From Pseudodesulfovibrio hydrargyri (GTDB taxonomy: Bacteria; Desulfobacterota; Desulfovibrionia; Desulfovibrionales; Desulfovibrionaceae): a stretch of DNA of 64,000 nucleotides. Made by a program: the position numbers and the translations under genes. The DNA lies in assembly GCF_001874525.1 (NCBI RefSeq), contig NZ_LKAQ01000004.1, positions 2,694,730 to 2,758,729 on the forward strand, read 5' to 3'. Positions 53,015 through 63,386 of the stretch are shown here, one piece after another; the stretch's first letter is position 1; the number at the start of each line of letters is the position of its first letter. The notes under the pieces are model-generated. The model was not told where the DNA came from. It ran no database searches and saw only the letters and a list, made by a program, of their open reading frames with translations.

Positions 53015-53425
53015 GTGGACAGGGCCAGAGAAATCTCCGGCGGACCGGATCGCGACGTGCGCCTGCTCATCGTGGACGATGAGACAGGGTTCGCCGAGGT
53101 CCTGTGCAAGCGCATGCGCCGCCGGGGCGTGGAGGCGGCGTCGGCGGAAAGCGGCGACGAGGCGGTCCGGCTGCTGCGCCGCGAGGAGTTCGACGTGGCC
53201 ATCGTGGACCTCAAGCTCCAGGGCATGAACGGAATCGAGATCCTCAAGGTCTTCCGGCTGATGGTCCCGGAAATGCCGGTGCTCATGCTTACCGGCCACG
53301 GCAGCGAGGAGGCCCGCGACGAGTGCATCAAGCTCGGCGCGGCGGGCTATCTGTCCAAGCCCGTGGAGTTCGACAGACTGCTCGACAAGGCGCTGGAATT
53401 GAGCGCCGGAAGGGAGCGGGCATGA
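53015..53425 (+). CDS. Single-domain response regulator receiver
   Basis: A 136-residue stand-alone receiver starting at GTG 53015 with an N-terminal extension of about 15 residues (MDRAREISGGPDRDV). Pocket DDE 21-23, phosphoacceptor D65 (VAIVDLKLQGMNG), MLTGHGSEEA, lysine in YLSKPVE. It follows the previous receiver by four bases and overlaps the next by four. Confidence 0.88.
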   Translation: MDRAREISGGPDRDVRLLIVDDETGFAEVLCKRMRRRGVEAASAESGDEAVRLLRREEFDVAIVDLKLQGMNGIEILKVFRLMVPEMPVLMLTGHGSEEARDECIKLGAAGYLSKPVEFDRLLDKALELSAGRERA

Positions 53426-53805
53426 ACGGCGTGAGGGTGCTGCTCATTGACGACGAGGGCGGGTACACCGATGCCCTGGCCAAGCGTCTTGACCGCAGGG
53501 GGCTGTCCGTGGCCACTGCGGGCGGTGGGGCGCAGGCCCTCGAGATCATGGGCCAAAGGTCCTTTGATGTGATCCTGCTCGACATCAAGATGGCGGGCAT
53601 GGACGGGATCAAGACCCTGAGCGCCATCAAGCGGCAACACCCGGAGGTGGAGGTGGTCATGCTGACCGCCCATGCCGACACGGACATCGTTATTTCCAGT
53701 CTGGCCATGGGGGCGTTCGATTACCTTATGAAGCCGGCGGACGTGGAGGAACTGGTCCGCAAGATCGAAGATGCGGCCATGAAAAAAAGAAGCAATTCGA
53801 AGTGA
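53422..53805 (+). CDS. Single-domain response regulator receiver
   Basis: A 127-residue stand-alone receiver. Pocket D10-D11-E12, phosphoacceptor D54 (VILLDIKMAGMDG), MLTAHADTD, lysine in YLMKPAD. Third receiver in a row; ATG overlaps the preceding stop (ATGA). Basic tail KKRSNSK. Confidence 0.9.
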   Translation: MNGVRVLLIDDEGGYTDALAKRLDRRGLSVATAGGGAQALEIMGQRSFDVILLDIKMAGMDGIKTLSAIKRQHPEVEVVMLTAHADTDIVISSLAMGAFDYLMKPADVEELVRKIEDAAMKKRSNSK

Positions 53806-53865
53806 TCGGCCCGAGGGTGGGTGCTTCGGACGGGTTGAACAAAACAAGAGGAAGCGAGGATAGTC

Positions 53866-55143
53866 ATGCGATTTTTCAGCCAATGGGGTAGATTCATGAT
53901 GGCCGGGGCCGGAGCCCTTGCCCAGTGGGAGATCGACAACGCCAAGTCCATAGTGGGCAGCCGCAAGAAGCTGCTGCTCATCGGGCTGATGATCATACCC
54001 ATCATCCTGATCGGCGTGGCCTTTGCCGACGACATCGGCCCGGCCCTGCCGCATCTGCTCGGCGGCAAGAAGGCCTATAGCCCGGCCTTCTACAGCCTGG
54101 GCATCTTCATGGTCTCCATCGCCATCGGCGTGGGCGCGGGACTGATCACCGGCTGCATCGGCGCGGGCGGCGGCTTCATCATCGCCCCGGCGCTCATGTC
54201 CGCCGGCATCAAGGGCATCCTGGCCGTGGGCACAGACCTGTTCCACATCTTCGCCAAGGCGATCATGGGCAGCGTCATCCACCGCAAGCTCGGCAACGTG
54301 TCCGTGTCCCTGGCCGTGGTCTTCCTGGTCGGGGCCGTGCTCGGGGCCACGGCGGGCGGCGTCATCAACCGCGTGCTCTACGAGATCAACCCGATCCTGA
54401 GCGACGCCTTCATCACCACCGTCTATTCGCTGATGCTCGGCTTCCTGGGCTTCTACGCCCTGGCCGACTTCCTGCGTTCGCGCAAGGCGGACAAGGGCGG
54501 CGACGCCCACGGCGGCGGGGAAGGGGCCGAACTCGGAGCCCTGTGCCGCAACCTGCAGGACGTCAAGTGCCCGCCCATGATCAAGTTCGACCAGGACCTG
54601 GTCGCCGGCGGCCGCCAGATCTCCTGGATATTCCTGGTCCTGTCCGGCGCGCTGGTCGGCCTGGCCGCGGGCATCATGGGCGTGGGCGGCGGCTTTCTGA
54701 CCTTCCCGATCTTCGTTTACGTGCTCGGCGTGTCCTCCATGACCACGGTGGGTACCGACATCTTCCAGATCGTGTTCACGGCGGGCTTCGCGTCCATCAC
54801 CCAGTACGCCATCTACGGCTTCATCTTCTACACCCTGGCCATGGGCATGCTCATCGGTTCGCTGCTGGGCATCCAGATCGGCGCGCTGGTGACCAAGATC
54901 GTGCCCGGCATCACCATCCGGGGCTTCTACGCCATGGCCGTGCTGGCCGGTTTCATGAACCGGATATTCGCCCTGCCGAGCAAGCTGGCCGATATGGACA
55001 TCATCTCGCTCTCGCCAGGCGCCGGGGCCGTGCTCAACACCATCGGCATCTGGGCGTTCTTCATCGTCATCGGCGGGTTCTCCGTCTGGGTGGTGGGCAC
55101 CTTCCTGATGAACATTTCCAAGCTCAAGAGAAAGGAGGCCTAA
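53866..55143 (+). CDS. TauE/SafE-family membrane transporter
   Basis: A 425-residue member of the TauE/SafE (sulfite exporter TauE) family. About nine to ten helices; an N-terminal cytoplasmic segment (MRFFSQWGRFMMAGAGALAQWE). The paired family motif is clear: GVGAGLITGCIGAGGGFIIAPALMSAGIKGILAVGTDLFHIF near residue 88 and GLAAGIMGVGGGFLTFPIFVYVLGVSSMTTVGTDIFQIVF near residue 267. Such proteins export sulfite, organosulfonates or small carboxylates. Placed between the receivers and the small membrane protein, so its cargo may be the signal of the kinases. Cargo is not known from sequence. Confidence 0.88.
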   Translation: MRFFSQWGRFMMAGAGALAQWEIDNAKSIVGSRKKLLLIGLMIIPIILIGVAFADDIGPALPHLLGGKKAYSPAFYSLGIFMVSIAIGVGAGLITGCIGAGGGFIIAPALMSAGIKGILAVGTDLFHIFAKAIMGSVIHRKLGNVSVSLAVVFLVGAVLGATAGGVINRVLYEINPILSDAFITTVYSLMLGFLGFYALADFLRSRKADKGGDAHGGGEGAELGALCRNLQDVKCPPMIKFDQDLVAGGRQISWIFLVLSGALVGLAAGIMGVGGGFLTFPIFVYVLGVSSMTTVGTDIFQIVFTAGFASITQYAIYGFIFYTLAMGMLIGSLLGIQIGALVTKIVPGITIRGFYAMAVLAGFMNRIFALPSKLADMDIISLSPGAGAVLNTIGIWAFFIVIGGFSVWVVGTFLMNISKLKRKEA

Positions 55144-55147
55144 GGCC

Positions 55148-55834
55148 ATGATCTACAACAAGAAGGAATTCTACGGCGGGGCGAGCCTGCTGGTGGTCTT
55201 TTTCGTGATCCTGTTCATGATGTTCCAGCCCATCTACCACGGGCACAACGGCATGCAGTTTTTGGACAATCTCTACAACTCCATCTCCAAGGGGTCCATC
55301 AACTACTCCTCGCAGTTGAAGGACGACATGGCCAAGTTCGACGGCAAGGCCATAGACGTGACCCTGAACTACGGCACCGAAGTCCAGGCGGCCCAGTCGG
55401 CCGACATGTTCGCCAAGGCCGGGGCGCAGGCTTCGGCCGACGGCAAGGCGCTGCATCTGGCCGGTTCCCTGGGCGCGATCCTGAAGAGCAGCCTGGACGA
55501 CGCCCAGGTCATGTACGACAACGACGGCGAGGCCATCCAGGCCCGGTACGGCATTGAGCCGCGCCGCGTCCTGTACAACTGGTGGATATCCTACAAGCTG
55601 ATGAACAAGGCCTTGGGCAACCAGAAGGAATTCGCGGCGGCCAAGGCCGTGGACACGGTCCAGACCAAGTCGGTGGAGGCCTCCTACAACTACTACGGGG
55701 TCGAGGCCCAGAGCATCACGGACGACATAGGCCTGGTCATCTTCTCCCTGGTCTTCTATGTGCTTTACACCTTGTGGTACGGGTTCGCCATCCTGTTCGT
55801 CTTCGAGGGATGGGGACTCAAGCTCAGTCACTAA
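55148..55834 (+). CDS. Bitopic membrane protein, TauE-associated, unknown function
   Basis: A 228-residue protein with one N-terminal helix (LLVVFFVILFMMF, about 13-30) and one C-terminal helix (IGLVIFSLVFYVLYTLWYGFAILFVF, about 193-218). The 160 residues between are probably periplasmic and helical (SKGSINYSSQLKDDMAKFDGK, then EVQAAQSADMFAKAGAQASADGKAL). No family recognised. It starts four bases after the TauE-type stop, so it probably works with the transporter as a periplasmic partner. Confidence 0.7.
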   Translation: MIYNKKEFYGGASLLVVFFVILFMMFQPIYHGHNGMQFLDNLYNSISKGSINYSSQLKDDMAKFDGKAIDVTLNYGTEVQAAQSADMFAKAGAQASADGKALHLAGSLGAILKSSLDDAQVMYDNDGEAIQARYGIEPRRVLYNWWISYKLMNKALGNQKEFAAAKAVDTVQTKSVEASYNYYGVEAQSITDDIGLVIFSLVFYVLYTLWYGFAILFVFEGWGLKLSH

Positions 55835-55866
55835 GTCTCGGAATGCGCATCATACCCTAGCCCTGC

Positions 55867-55900
55867 GCGGTCCGGCGGCCTCCCCCGGCCGTCGGACCGC
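55867..55900 (+). terminator. Hairpin between membrane-protein and second kinase genes
   Basis: GCGGTCCGGCGGCC (55867-55880) pairs with GGCCGTCGGACCGC (55887-55900) with one G-T type mismatch. There is no T run, so it may be a structural or partial terminator. Confidence 0.5.
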
Positions 55901-55968
55901 GTCCCGAGCCATGAGGGGATTTACTCCTGTCCGAAATGATTGTATTTTCTTCACATGAGGAAGCGTGC

Positions 55969-57452
55969 ATGAATCTCCAGAACTATTACGACACCGTTAT
56001 GGAGCTGACCCACGGCATCGTGGTCACGCTCGATCTCGACGGGGGGATCATCCACGGCAACTCCGAGCTGGAGCACCTCTCCGGGTATCATCTCCAGGAA
56101 CTGGCGGGCCGCGACTGGTTCGAGGTCTTCATCCCCAGGGACGAGCGGGACATGGCCCGGCGCGCCCTGCTCGAGAGCGTCCAGGACAGGGGAGTGACCG
56201 CCTTTGCCGGACGCATCCGGGCCAAGGACGGGGACACGGTCTACGTCAACTGGAACCTCAAGCCGCTGACCGACTCCAACGGCGAGATCGTCAGCCTGCT
56301 GTGCGTGGGCCAGGACGTGACCGACCTGGTCCTGCGCGAGAAGGGCCTTTTGCGCGAGCGGTTCACGCTGCTTGAGCGCAACAAGGAGCTCAACTGCCTC
56401 TATTCCCTGAGCCAGCTCATGGGCGAGATCCACCGGACCATGGACGACCTCCTGACCCAGGTGGTGGAACTGCTCCCGGCGGCCTTCCAGAACCCGGAGA
56501 TGACCTACGCCCGGCTGCGCCTCGGGCACAAGATCTACGAGACCCCGGGCTTCGAGGAGAGCGATTTCATGCTCAAGTCCGACCTGGTGATCAACGGCGA
56601 GAAGCGCGGGTCGCTGACGGTCGCCGTGCGCAACGACGCGGCCCGGCCCGGTTTTCTGGAGGACGAGCGGGACCTGTTCACCACCGTGGTCCAGCAGGTG
56701 GTCATCCTGGTCTCCAAACGGGAGACGCGGTTGGCCAAACAGGAGCTGGAGCGCCAGCTCAGGCAGTCGGACCGGCTGGCCAAGATCGGCCAGTTCTCCG
56801 CCGGGGTGGCCCACGAGATCAACGAGCCCCTGGCCAACATCCTCGGCTTCGCCGAACTCGCCCTGCAGAGCCCGGACCTGCCCGAGCAGGTTGCCACGGA
56901 CCTGAACAATATCGTGGAGTCCTCCCTGCACGCCCGCGAGATCATCCGCAAGCTCATGTTTTTCGGCCGCCAGCTACCGCCCCAGCCCGCGTTCATCGAC
57001 TTCAACGACACGGTGGAGCAGGCCCTGCGCATCACCGAATCCGGGGCCCGGCGCGGCGACATCGAGATCGTCCGGGAGTATGACCGGAGCCTGCCCAAGA
57101 TATTGGCCGATCCCCAGCACATGAAGCAGGTGGTGGTCAATCTGGTGGTCAACGCCATCCAGGCCATGGTCGACGGCGGTACCGTGACCGTCCGAACCAT
57201 CGGGCTCGACAGCGACGCCTACCTGGTGGTGGAGGACACCGGCCCGGGCATGACCCCGGACGTGCTCAAGATGATCTTCACCCCGTTTTTCACCACCAAG
57301 GACGTGGACAAGGGTTCCGGCCTGGGGCTGTCCGTGATACACGGCATCGTCAAGGCCCACGGGGGATTCATTCAGGTGGAAAGCTCGCCGGACGGGGGGA
57401 CCAGGGTGGAGGTCGCCTTTCCCTGCCATCTGCGCGACCCGGAGGATGAGCC

Positions 57453-57456
<4 letters not shown>
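55969..57456 (+). CDS. PAS-domain histidine kinase
   Basis: A 495-residue cytoplasmic kinase. ATG 55969 with GAGGAAG upstream; an in-frame ATG at 55936 is less likely. PAS domain residues 1-125 (GIVVTLDLDGGIIHGNSELEHLSGY, then WNLKPLTDSNGEIVSLLCVGQDVTD). A GAF-like middle section (about 150-250). Phospho-His H282 in GVAHEINEPLANILGFAE. ATPase: NLVVNAIQAMVDGG, VEDTGPGMTPDV, FFTTKDVDKGSGLGLSV. The gene overlaps the next by four bases (ATGA). With the NtrC-type regulator it makes a classic kinase-activator pair. Confidence 0.92.
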
Positions 57457-58799
<1,343 letters not shown>

Positions 58800-58930
58800 C
58801 CCATCCCGGCCGCCCCGGGGTGAACCTTTGGGGTTGACCCGGCCCTGTCCTTATGCGAAAGGGCCGGACGGCGTTGACCTGTCCGCACAGTCGGGTATGG
58901 TGCAACGCACAACCATATCCAAGGCGCATC

Positions 58931-59974
58931 ATGGCTTTCAACGTGGAAAAATACCTCAGCAGCCACGTCCGGCATGGCATGAAGGTCGGACTGGCCAGCG
59001 TTCTGGCCTACGTCGGGGCGGAACTTATCGGCCTGCCCTACGGGTACTGGGCGGTCATCACCACGGTCATCGTCATGCAGATGCATGTGGCCGACTCCAT
59101 CCAGATGTGCCTGTACCGGTTCACCGGCACGGCCATCGGCGCGGGCATGGGCATCCTGATGATCCTCGTCTTCCCGCCCACCCACCTTTATACGCTCATC
59201 GCCGTGTTCGTGGGCACGGGCGTATGCGCCTACCTGACCCGCTACGACGCGCGCTACCGCATGGCGGCCATCACCATGGCCATCGTCTTCCTGTCCAGTC
59301 TGCAGGCGGAGAACCGCATCGAATACTCCCTGTTCCGGGTGGCCGAGATCGGCGTCGGTGTGCTCTGCGCCTTCGTGGTCTCGGTGGCGGTCTGGCCCAA
59401 CCGGACCACCTCGGTCCTGCTCGACCGGCTGTGCGGACAATATGACCAAGTGGCCGACGACGTCCTGCTGCTCATGGACAATTTCCTGCACCGTCAACGC
59501 AAGACCGACCCGGATCTGTTCTTTGACCTGGCCCGCGAGGTCCAGGCCAACCGGGATCTCTACAACAAGATATATTCCACCGAGCGGCGCGTCTTCCGAG
59601 ACGACATGGCCAAGCTCTCCCTGCAGGTCAACACGCTCAATTCCGTGGTCGAGCGGCTGCAATCCACGCCTTCCTTGCTCAACGAGGTGGAGGGCGACGG
59701 CTTCGACATCATCATGACACCGGAACTGAACCTCCTGGCCCGGCATCTGGCCGTGGCTCTGCGCTCCATCGGACGGGGCGTGCAGTACGATCCCCACCCC
59801 CTGGCCCGGGCCGTGGACAGGGTGGAGCAGCGGTTCATCGAACTGCGCGAGCAGGGCGTCATCGAACGGTTCGAGGTGCGCCGGTACTTCCAGGTCATGA
59901 GCTTCATCAACACCGTACAGCACCTGGGCGAATTCCTCCTGGTTGTCCTGAACAAGCCGCGCGGAACCGTATAG
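58931..59974 (+). CDS. FUSC/aromatic acid exporter-like membrane protein
   Basis: A 347-residue inner-membrane protein similar to the FUSC or aromatic-acid exporter group. ATG 58931 with AAGGCG upstream. Six N-terminal helices occupy residues about 17-165 (GLASVLAYVGAELIGLPYGYWAVITTVIVMQ, FTGTAIGAGMGILMILVFPP). The rest is a cytoplasmic helical region (DQVADDVLLLMDNFLHRQ and on). Possible exporter of organic acids or fusaric-acid-like compounds. A terminator follows. Confidence 0.75.
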   Translation: MAFNVEKYLSSHVRHGMKVGLASVLAYVGAELIGLPYGYWAVITTVIVMQMHVADSIQMCLYRFTGTAIGAGMGILMILVFPPTHLYTLIAVFVGTGVCAYLTRYDARYRMAAITMAIVFLSSLQAENRIEYSLFRVAEIGVGVLCAFVVSVAVWPNRTTSVLLDRLCGQYDQVADDVLLLMDNFLHRQRKTDPDLFFDLAREVQANRDLYNKIYSTERRVFRDDMAKLSLQVNTLNSVVERLQSTPSLLNEVEGDGFDIIMTPELNLLARHLAVALRSIGRGVQYDPHPLARAVDRVEQRFIELREQGVIERFEVRRYFQVMSFINTVQHLGEFLLVVLNKPRGTV

Positions 59975-59994
59975 CCTTCCGATCTTCTCAGATA

Positions 59995-60027
59995 GAGGCC
60001 TGCGGCGGACAGCCGCGGGCCTCTTTT
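59995..60027 (+). terminator. Rho-independent terminator after FUSC-type gene
   Basis: GAGGCCTGCGGC (59995-60006) pairs with GCCGCGGGCCTC (60012-60023) over a five-base loop, and TTTT follows. Confidence 0.85.
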
Positions 60028-60738
60028 GCGTGGAGACGCGTAATTCCGGCCGGGAGGGGGGCTGCGGCCCAGACGAGGCGGGTGAAGAGTTCGAGATTCT
60101 CCACTGTCTTGTGAAAAAAAGTACGCGGCCGCATTGGGTTTTCGTCCACCTTGTCTTGCCGAAATAGTCTTGCCTAAGAGGCGCGTTTGCGCGTTGCCGC
60201 GATAGCTGACCCGGACTGCGGAAGACCTGAAAAACCGGGGCCTGGGATGACGTCCAAAAAAATTCTAAATTTTTTTTAGCAACGTCCATTCTATTATTTT
60301 TGCCAAATTCATTTTTTTGCCGAGACGTGAAGGCGGTCTGGCAAAACAAGGCGAGGCCGTTCGTCGACATGCTTAATCCAGCGAATTGCCGTTTTATTTG
60401 TGCGAAAAATCACATGAGGGCGAAAAAAGGGCATCTCTGCCCAGCAGTAGCGCTCTTGTTGTGTCGACCATTGTACCCGATGTGAAAAAAACTTCATATG
60501 TCCTGTCATTGCGCGATCTTGGCGTGATAAAACGCCTGTTTTGCAACTAAAAAACAATGTATTTTAACGCATTGTGGTTATTTTACCTGTTGGTGCAATT
60601 GCCACCGGTAGTGGCACGTTTTCTGCTAAAAACGAACTGATTGATTAATCAATCTGGACGTGCTAGCCCGTCCCCGGAAAAAGGGCGGAAGGCGGCCCGA
60701 CGAACAATGTAAACAGCTATTGAGTGAGGATTGACCAG
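60028..60738 (+). promoter_or_regulatory. Long AT-rich leader of the rnf operon
   Basis: About 710 bases with no credible gene; short open frames of about 60 codons have no RBS or codon bias. The second half (60230-60600) is clearly richer in A and T than the rest of the window. It contains TGTACC at 60472, TGTGAA / TTCATA near 60481-60498, the inverted repeat ACAATG-N10-CATTGT (60554-60575), a CAATTG-centred near-palindrome at about 60591-60605, and the sigma-54-type promoter at 60612. Confidence 0.6.
60612..60627 (+). promoter_or_regulatory. Sigma-54 (-24/-12) promoter for the rnf operon
   Basis: TGGCACGTTTTCTGCT matches 15 of 16 positions of TGGCACRNNNNTTGCW (T to C in the -12 box); the GG and GC spacing is exact. 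It lies 111 bases before the chosen cytochrome start. Confidence 0.78.
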
Positions 60739-61215
60739 TTGCAAAATAGATACTTCATAATTTCGGCAGTCGTAGCGCTTCTCTTTGTGGGAGCCGTGGT
60801 CGGCTACGCCATCCCGGAGGAAAAACAGGAGGTTCCCGCCCGGATCATCCTGGACAACACCGGGGGGCGGGTCGTGTTTTCCCACCGGACGCACGCGGAT
60901 GACTACGGGGCCGACTGCGCGGACTGTCACCATGACGGACTCGAGGGCAGGGAGTACCTGCCGTGCGGAGCCTGCCACCCGGCGGAGTTCGACGAAACGT
61001 TCCGCCGCGAACACCCCAAGGCGTTCCCGGACAAGGAGGCCTGTCTGCGCTGTCACGACGAAGTGCCCACCGGGCCGCTTCCCGAGGATGAACGGCCGGA
61101 CATCGAATCCATCCCGACCCGTGGCGAGGCCTTCCACTCCCTGTGCATGGGCTGCCACGAGGAAAACGGCGGTCCCTACGGGGAAGATGCCTGCTACCAG
61201 TGCCACGCGAGGTAA
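60739..61215 (+). CDS. Pentaheme c-type cytochrome of the Rnf operon
   Basis: A 158-residue cytochrome with an N-terminal hydrophobic helix (YFIISAVVALLFVGAVVGYAI) that may be an uncleaved membrane anchor or a signal peptide. Five CXXCH sites: C60-H64, C76-H80, C102-H106, C136-H140 and C152-H156 (CADCH, CGACH, CLRCH, CMGCH, CYQCH). The start is set at TTG 60739 because TGAGGA lies eight bases upstream; GTG at 60724 would add five residues. It should link Rnf to the periplasmic cytochrome c3 pool. It precedes rnfC by three bases. Confidence 0.85.
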   Translation: MQNRYFIISAVVALLFVGAVVGYAIPEEKQEVPARIILDNTGGRVVFSHRTHADDYGADCADCHHDGLEGREYLPCGACHPAEFDETFRREHPKAFPDKEACLRCHDEVPTGPLPEDERPDIESIPTRGEAFHSLCMGCHEENGGPYGEDACYQCHAR

Positions 61216-61218
61216 TCC

Positions 61219-62364
61219 ATGCTGAAGATACACTATTCCCTGGATCAGAAACCGGCCGATTCCATCCGTGACCTGGAACCGCCCAAGGTCTTGAACATAT
61301 CGGTGCGCAATCTCGTCCTGAAGACCAAGAAGGGCAGCGTGCTGGCCAAGGGCGACCTGGTCGCCGAACATCCGTCTCCCTGCGGCGGGGCCTGCCATGC
61401 GGCACTGGGCGGCAAGGTCAAGGCCGTCAACTACCACAGCCTGACCGTGGAATGCTCCGGCGGCGCCGAAACCGTCGAACCCGTGGACGTGGCGTCCATG
61501 GGCAAGGGATCGGAACTGATCCGGGCCCTGCAGGAGCTGGGCGTGGATGTCTCTCCGCTGTCGGGACGCGCCGAGGTCCTGGTGATCAACGGTCTGAACC
61601 CCGAGCCGGGCGTGTCCGTGGCCCAGCAGCTCCTGCGCGACGGCGGCGAGGAACTGCGCGCCGGATTGGACATGGCCCGCAAGCTGCTTTCCCCCGACCG
61701 CACCATCCTGGCCGCGCCCAAGGGCGAAGCCGTCTCCATACCCGGTGCGGAAACCGTGGGCATCCGGGCCAAGTATCCGTATTCCCTGGACGCCCTGGTG
61801 GTCCGCGCCGTGACCCGCAAGGAGTTCCCCGAGCACACCCGGGTCATCAACGTCATGGATCTGTTCGATCTCGGCAAGGTGGCCCTGACCGGACTGCCCG
61901 TCACCGAGACCTTCATGACCATCGACGGACACAACTACCGGGTGCCCGTGGGCACGCCCGTTCGCCATATTCTGGAGGCCCTCGAACTGAACGTCGAACC
62001 GGGCGACACCATCGTCCTGGGCGGACCGTTCAGGGGCGAGTCCATCTATAGCCTCGACCAGGGGGTCAAGAAGGAGGACTACGGCATGTTCATCACCTCC
62101 TCCGACGCCATTCCCGAGGTCCAGGACGCGGCGTGCATGAACTGCGGCGAATGCGTCCTGCAGTGCCCGGCCCGGGTGCAGCCCCACCTCATCAGCCGCT
62201 ACGCCGAGTACGAGCGGTTCGAGGAGGCTGAGCGATACGGCCTGAACAGCTGTTTCGAGTGCGGCCTGTGCGCCTTCAACTGTTTCGCCAGACGGCCGCT
62301 GCTCCAGTACATCCGCTTCGCGAAGGCGCAGATCCGCGCCAAGGGGCAGGGAACCAAGGCCTAG
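61219..62364 (+). CDS. rnfC: Rnf complex subunit RnfC
   Basis: A 381-residue NADH-dehydrogenase-like subunit of the Rnf complex, which couples ferredoxin oxidation and NAD+ or cytochrome reduction to an ion gradient. N-terminal RnfC barrel (VLAKGDLVAEHPSPCGGACHAALGGKVKAVNYHS), then a Rossmann-like NADH region with GTPVRHILEALELNVEPGDTIVLGGPFRGESIYSLDQGV. Two [4Fe-4S] motifs: C306, C309, C312, C316 (CMNCGECVLQC) and C345, C348, C351, C355 (CFECGLCAFNC). Shorter than many RnfC proteins, lacking long C-terminal repeats. First Rnf subunit after the cytochrome. Confidence 0.92.
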   Translation: MLKIHYSLDQKPADSIRDLEPPKVLNISVRNLVLKTKKGSVLAKGDLVAEHPSPCGGACHAALGGKVKAVNYHSLTVECSGGAETVEPVDVASMGKGSELIRALQELGVDVSPLSGRAEVLVINGLNPEPGVSVAQQLLRDGGEELRAGLDMARKLLSPDRTILAAPKGEAVSIPGAETVGIRAKYPYSLDALVVRAVTRKEFPEHTRVINVMDLFDLGKVALTGLPVTETFMTIDGHNYRVPVGTPVRHILEALELNVEPGDTIVLGGPFRGESIYSLDQGVKKEDYGMFITSSDAIPEVQDAACMNCGECVLQCPARVQPHLISRYAEYERFEEAERYGLNSCFECGLCAFNCFARRPLLQYIRFAKAQIRAKGQGTKA

Positions 62365-62412
62365 GCCGGATCCCGATCAAGCAAGATCGACAACACAAGA
62401 GAGATACACGAT

Positions 62413-63384
62413 ATGAATCCTCCAATTCTCAAGGCGATGTCCGACATCTCGCTTCGCCTGACGGTTTCGCCGCCGCCGCACTGGCGCAGCGGGCGGACCA
62501 TCCAGGGCATGATGCGGGCCCACCTGCTGGCCCTGGCTCCGGCCGCCGTCATGGCGGTGGTCATGTACGGCTACCGCGCCTTTTCGGTCATGGGCATGGC
62601 CGGAACCGCCGCCGTGCTCACCGAGGCCGTCTGCCTCCGGCTCCAGAAGCGCGATGTGGACGTGGACAACTATACGGCCCTGTACGCGGGCGTGCTCTTC
62701 GCCTTCCTGCTTCCGGCCACCGCGCCTTGGTGGCTGGCGGTCGTCGGCGGGGTGCTGACCATCGCCCTGGGCCGGACCGTGTTCGGCGGCTTCGGCTGCA
62801 ATCCGGTCTGCGCCCCGCTGGTGGCCTGGGCCGTGTGCCGGTTCTCCTGGCCCGAGGCCATGGACATCGACCTGAATCTGGCGGCCTACATGGCCAACAG
62901 CCCGGTTGACCAGCTCATGCACTTCGGCGTGTCCAGCCTCGGCCAGTTCGACTACATGGATCTGTTCATGGGCCGCGGGCTCGGCGGCCTGGGTTCGTCC
63001 CAGGTTGTGGCCCTGACCGCGGGCGGCCTCTTCCTGCTGGCCACCCGCTGGATCCGCCTGTTCATCCCGGTGGGCTTTTTGATCGGCGTGGCCGGCACGG
63101 CCGCCGTGTACTGGACCATCGATCCCACGGCCTATGCCGATCCCATGTTCCACCTGCTGGCCGGAAGCACCATCTTCGGTGCGTTCTTCCTGGCCCCGGA
63201 CACCGCGTCCAGCCCGGTGGGCAAGATTCCCCAGACCGTGTTCGGCCTTCTCGCCGGGGCCATGGTCGTGATCATCCGCACCTACGGGGTGTATCCCGAC
63301 GGCGTGCCCTTCGCCATCATGGTGGCGAACCTGCTCAGCCCGTTGCTGGACCGCCTCCGTCCCAAGTACTTCGGAGTCAGATAG
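62413..63384 (+). CDS. rnfD: Rnf complex subunit RnfD
   Basis: A 323-residue membrane subunit homologous to NqrB, with nine to ten helices. Segments typical of the family: PHWRSGRTIQGMMRAHLLALAPAAVM, GLGGLGSSQVVALTAGGLFLL and FGAFFLAPDTASSPVGKIPQTVFGLLAG, where the Thr/Ser in the APDTASSP stretch is the candidate FMN attachment site. It anchors FMN and forms part of the ion channel. Begins 48 bases after rnfC. Confidence 0.9.
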   Translation: MNPPILKAMSDISLRLTVSPPPHWRSGRTIQGMMRAHLLALAPAAVMAVVMYGYRAFSVMGMAGTAAVLTEAVCLRLQKRDVDVDNYTALYAGVLFAFLLPATAPWWLAVVGGVLTIALGRTVFGGFGCNPVCAPLVAWAVCRFSWPEAMDIDLNLAAYMANSPVDQLMHFGVSSLGQFDYMDLFMGRGLGGLGSSQVVALTAGGLFLLATRWIRLFIPVGFLIGVAGTAAVYWTIDPTAYADPMFHLLAGSTIFGAFFLAPDTASSPVGKIPQTVFGLLAGAMVVIIRTYGVYPDGVPFAIMVANLLSPLLDRLRPKYFGVR

Positions 63385-63386
63385 CC

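Noticed and set aside
60481..60498. Rex-like site TGTGAA-N6-TTCATA in the rnf leader
   Set aside because: The spacer is six bases instead of four and the outer bases do not match the Rex consensus.
60300..60557. Short open frames of about 60-80 codons on both strands before rnf
   Set aside because: They have no RBS or recognisable product and lie in AT-rich promoter-like DNA.
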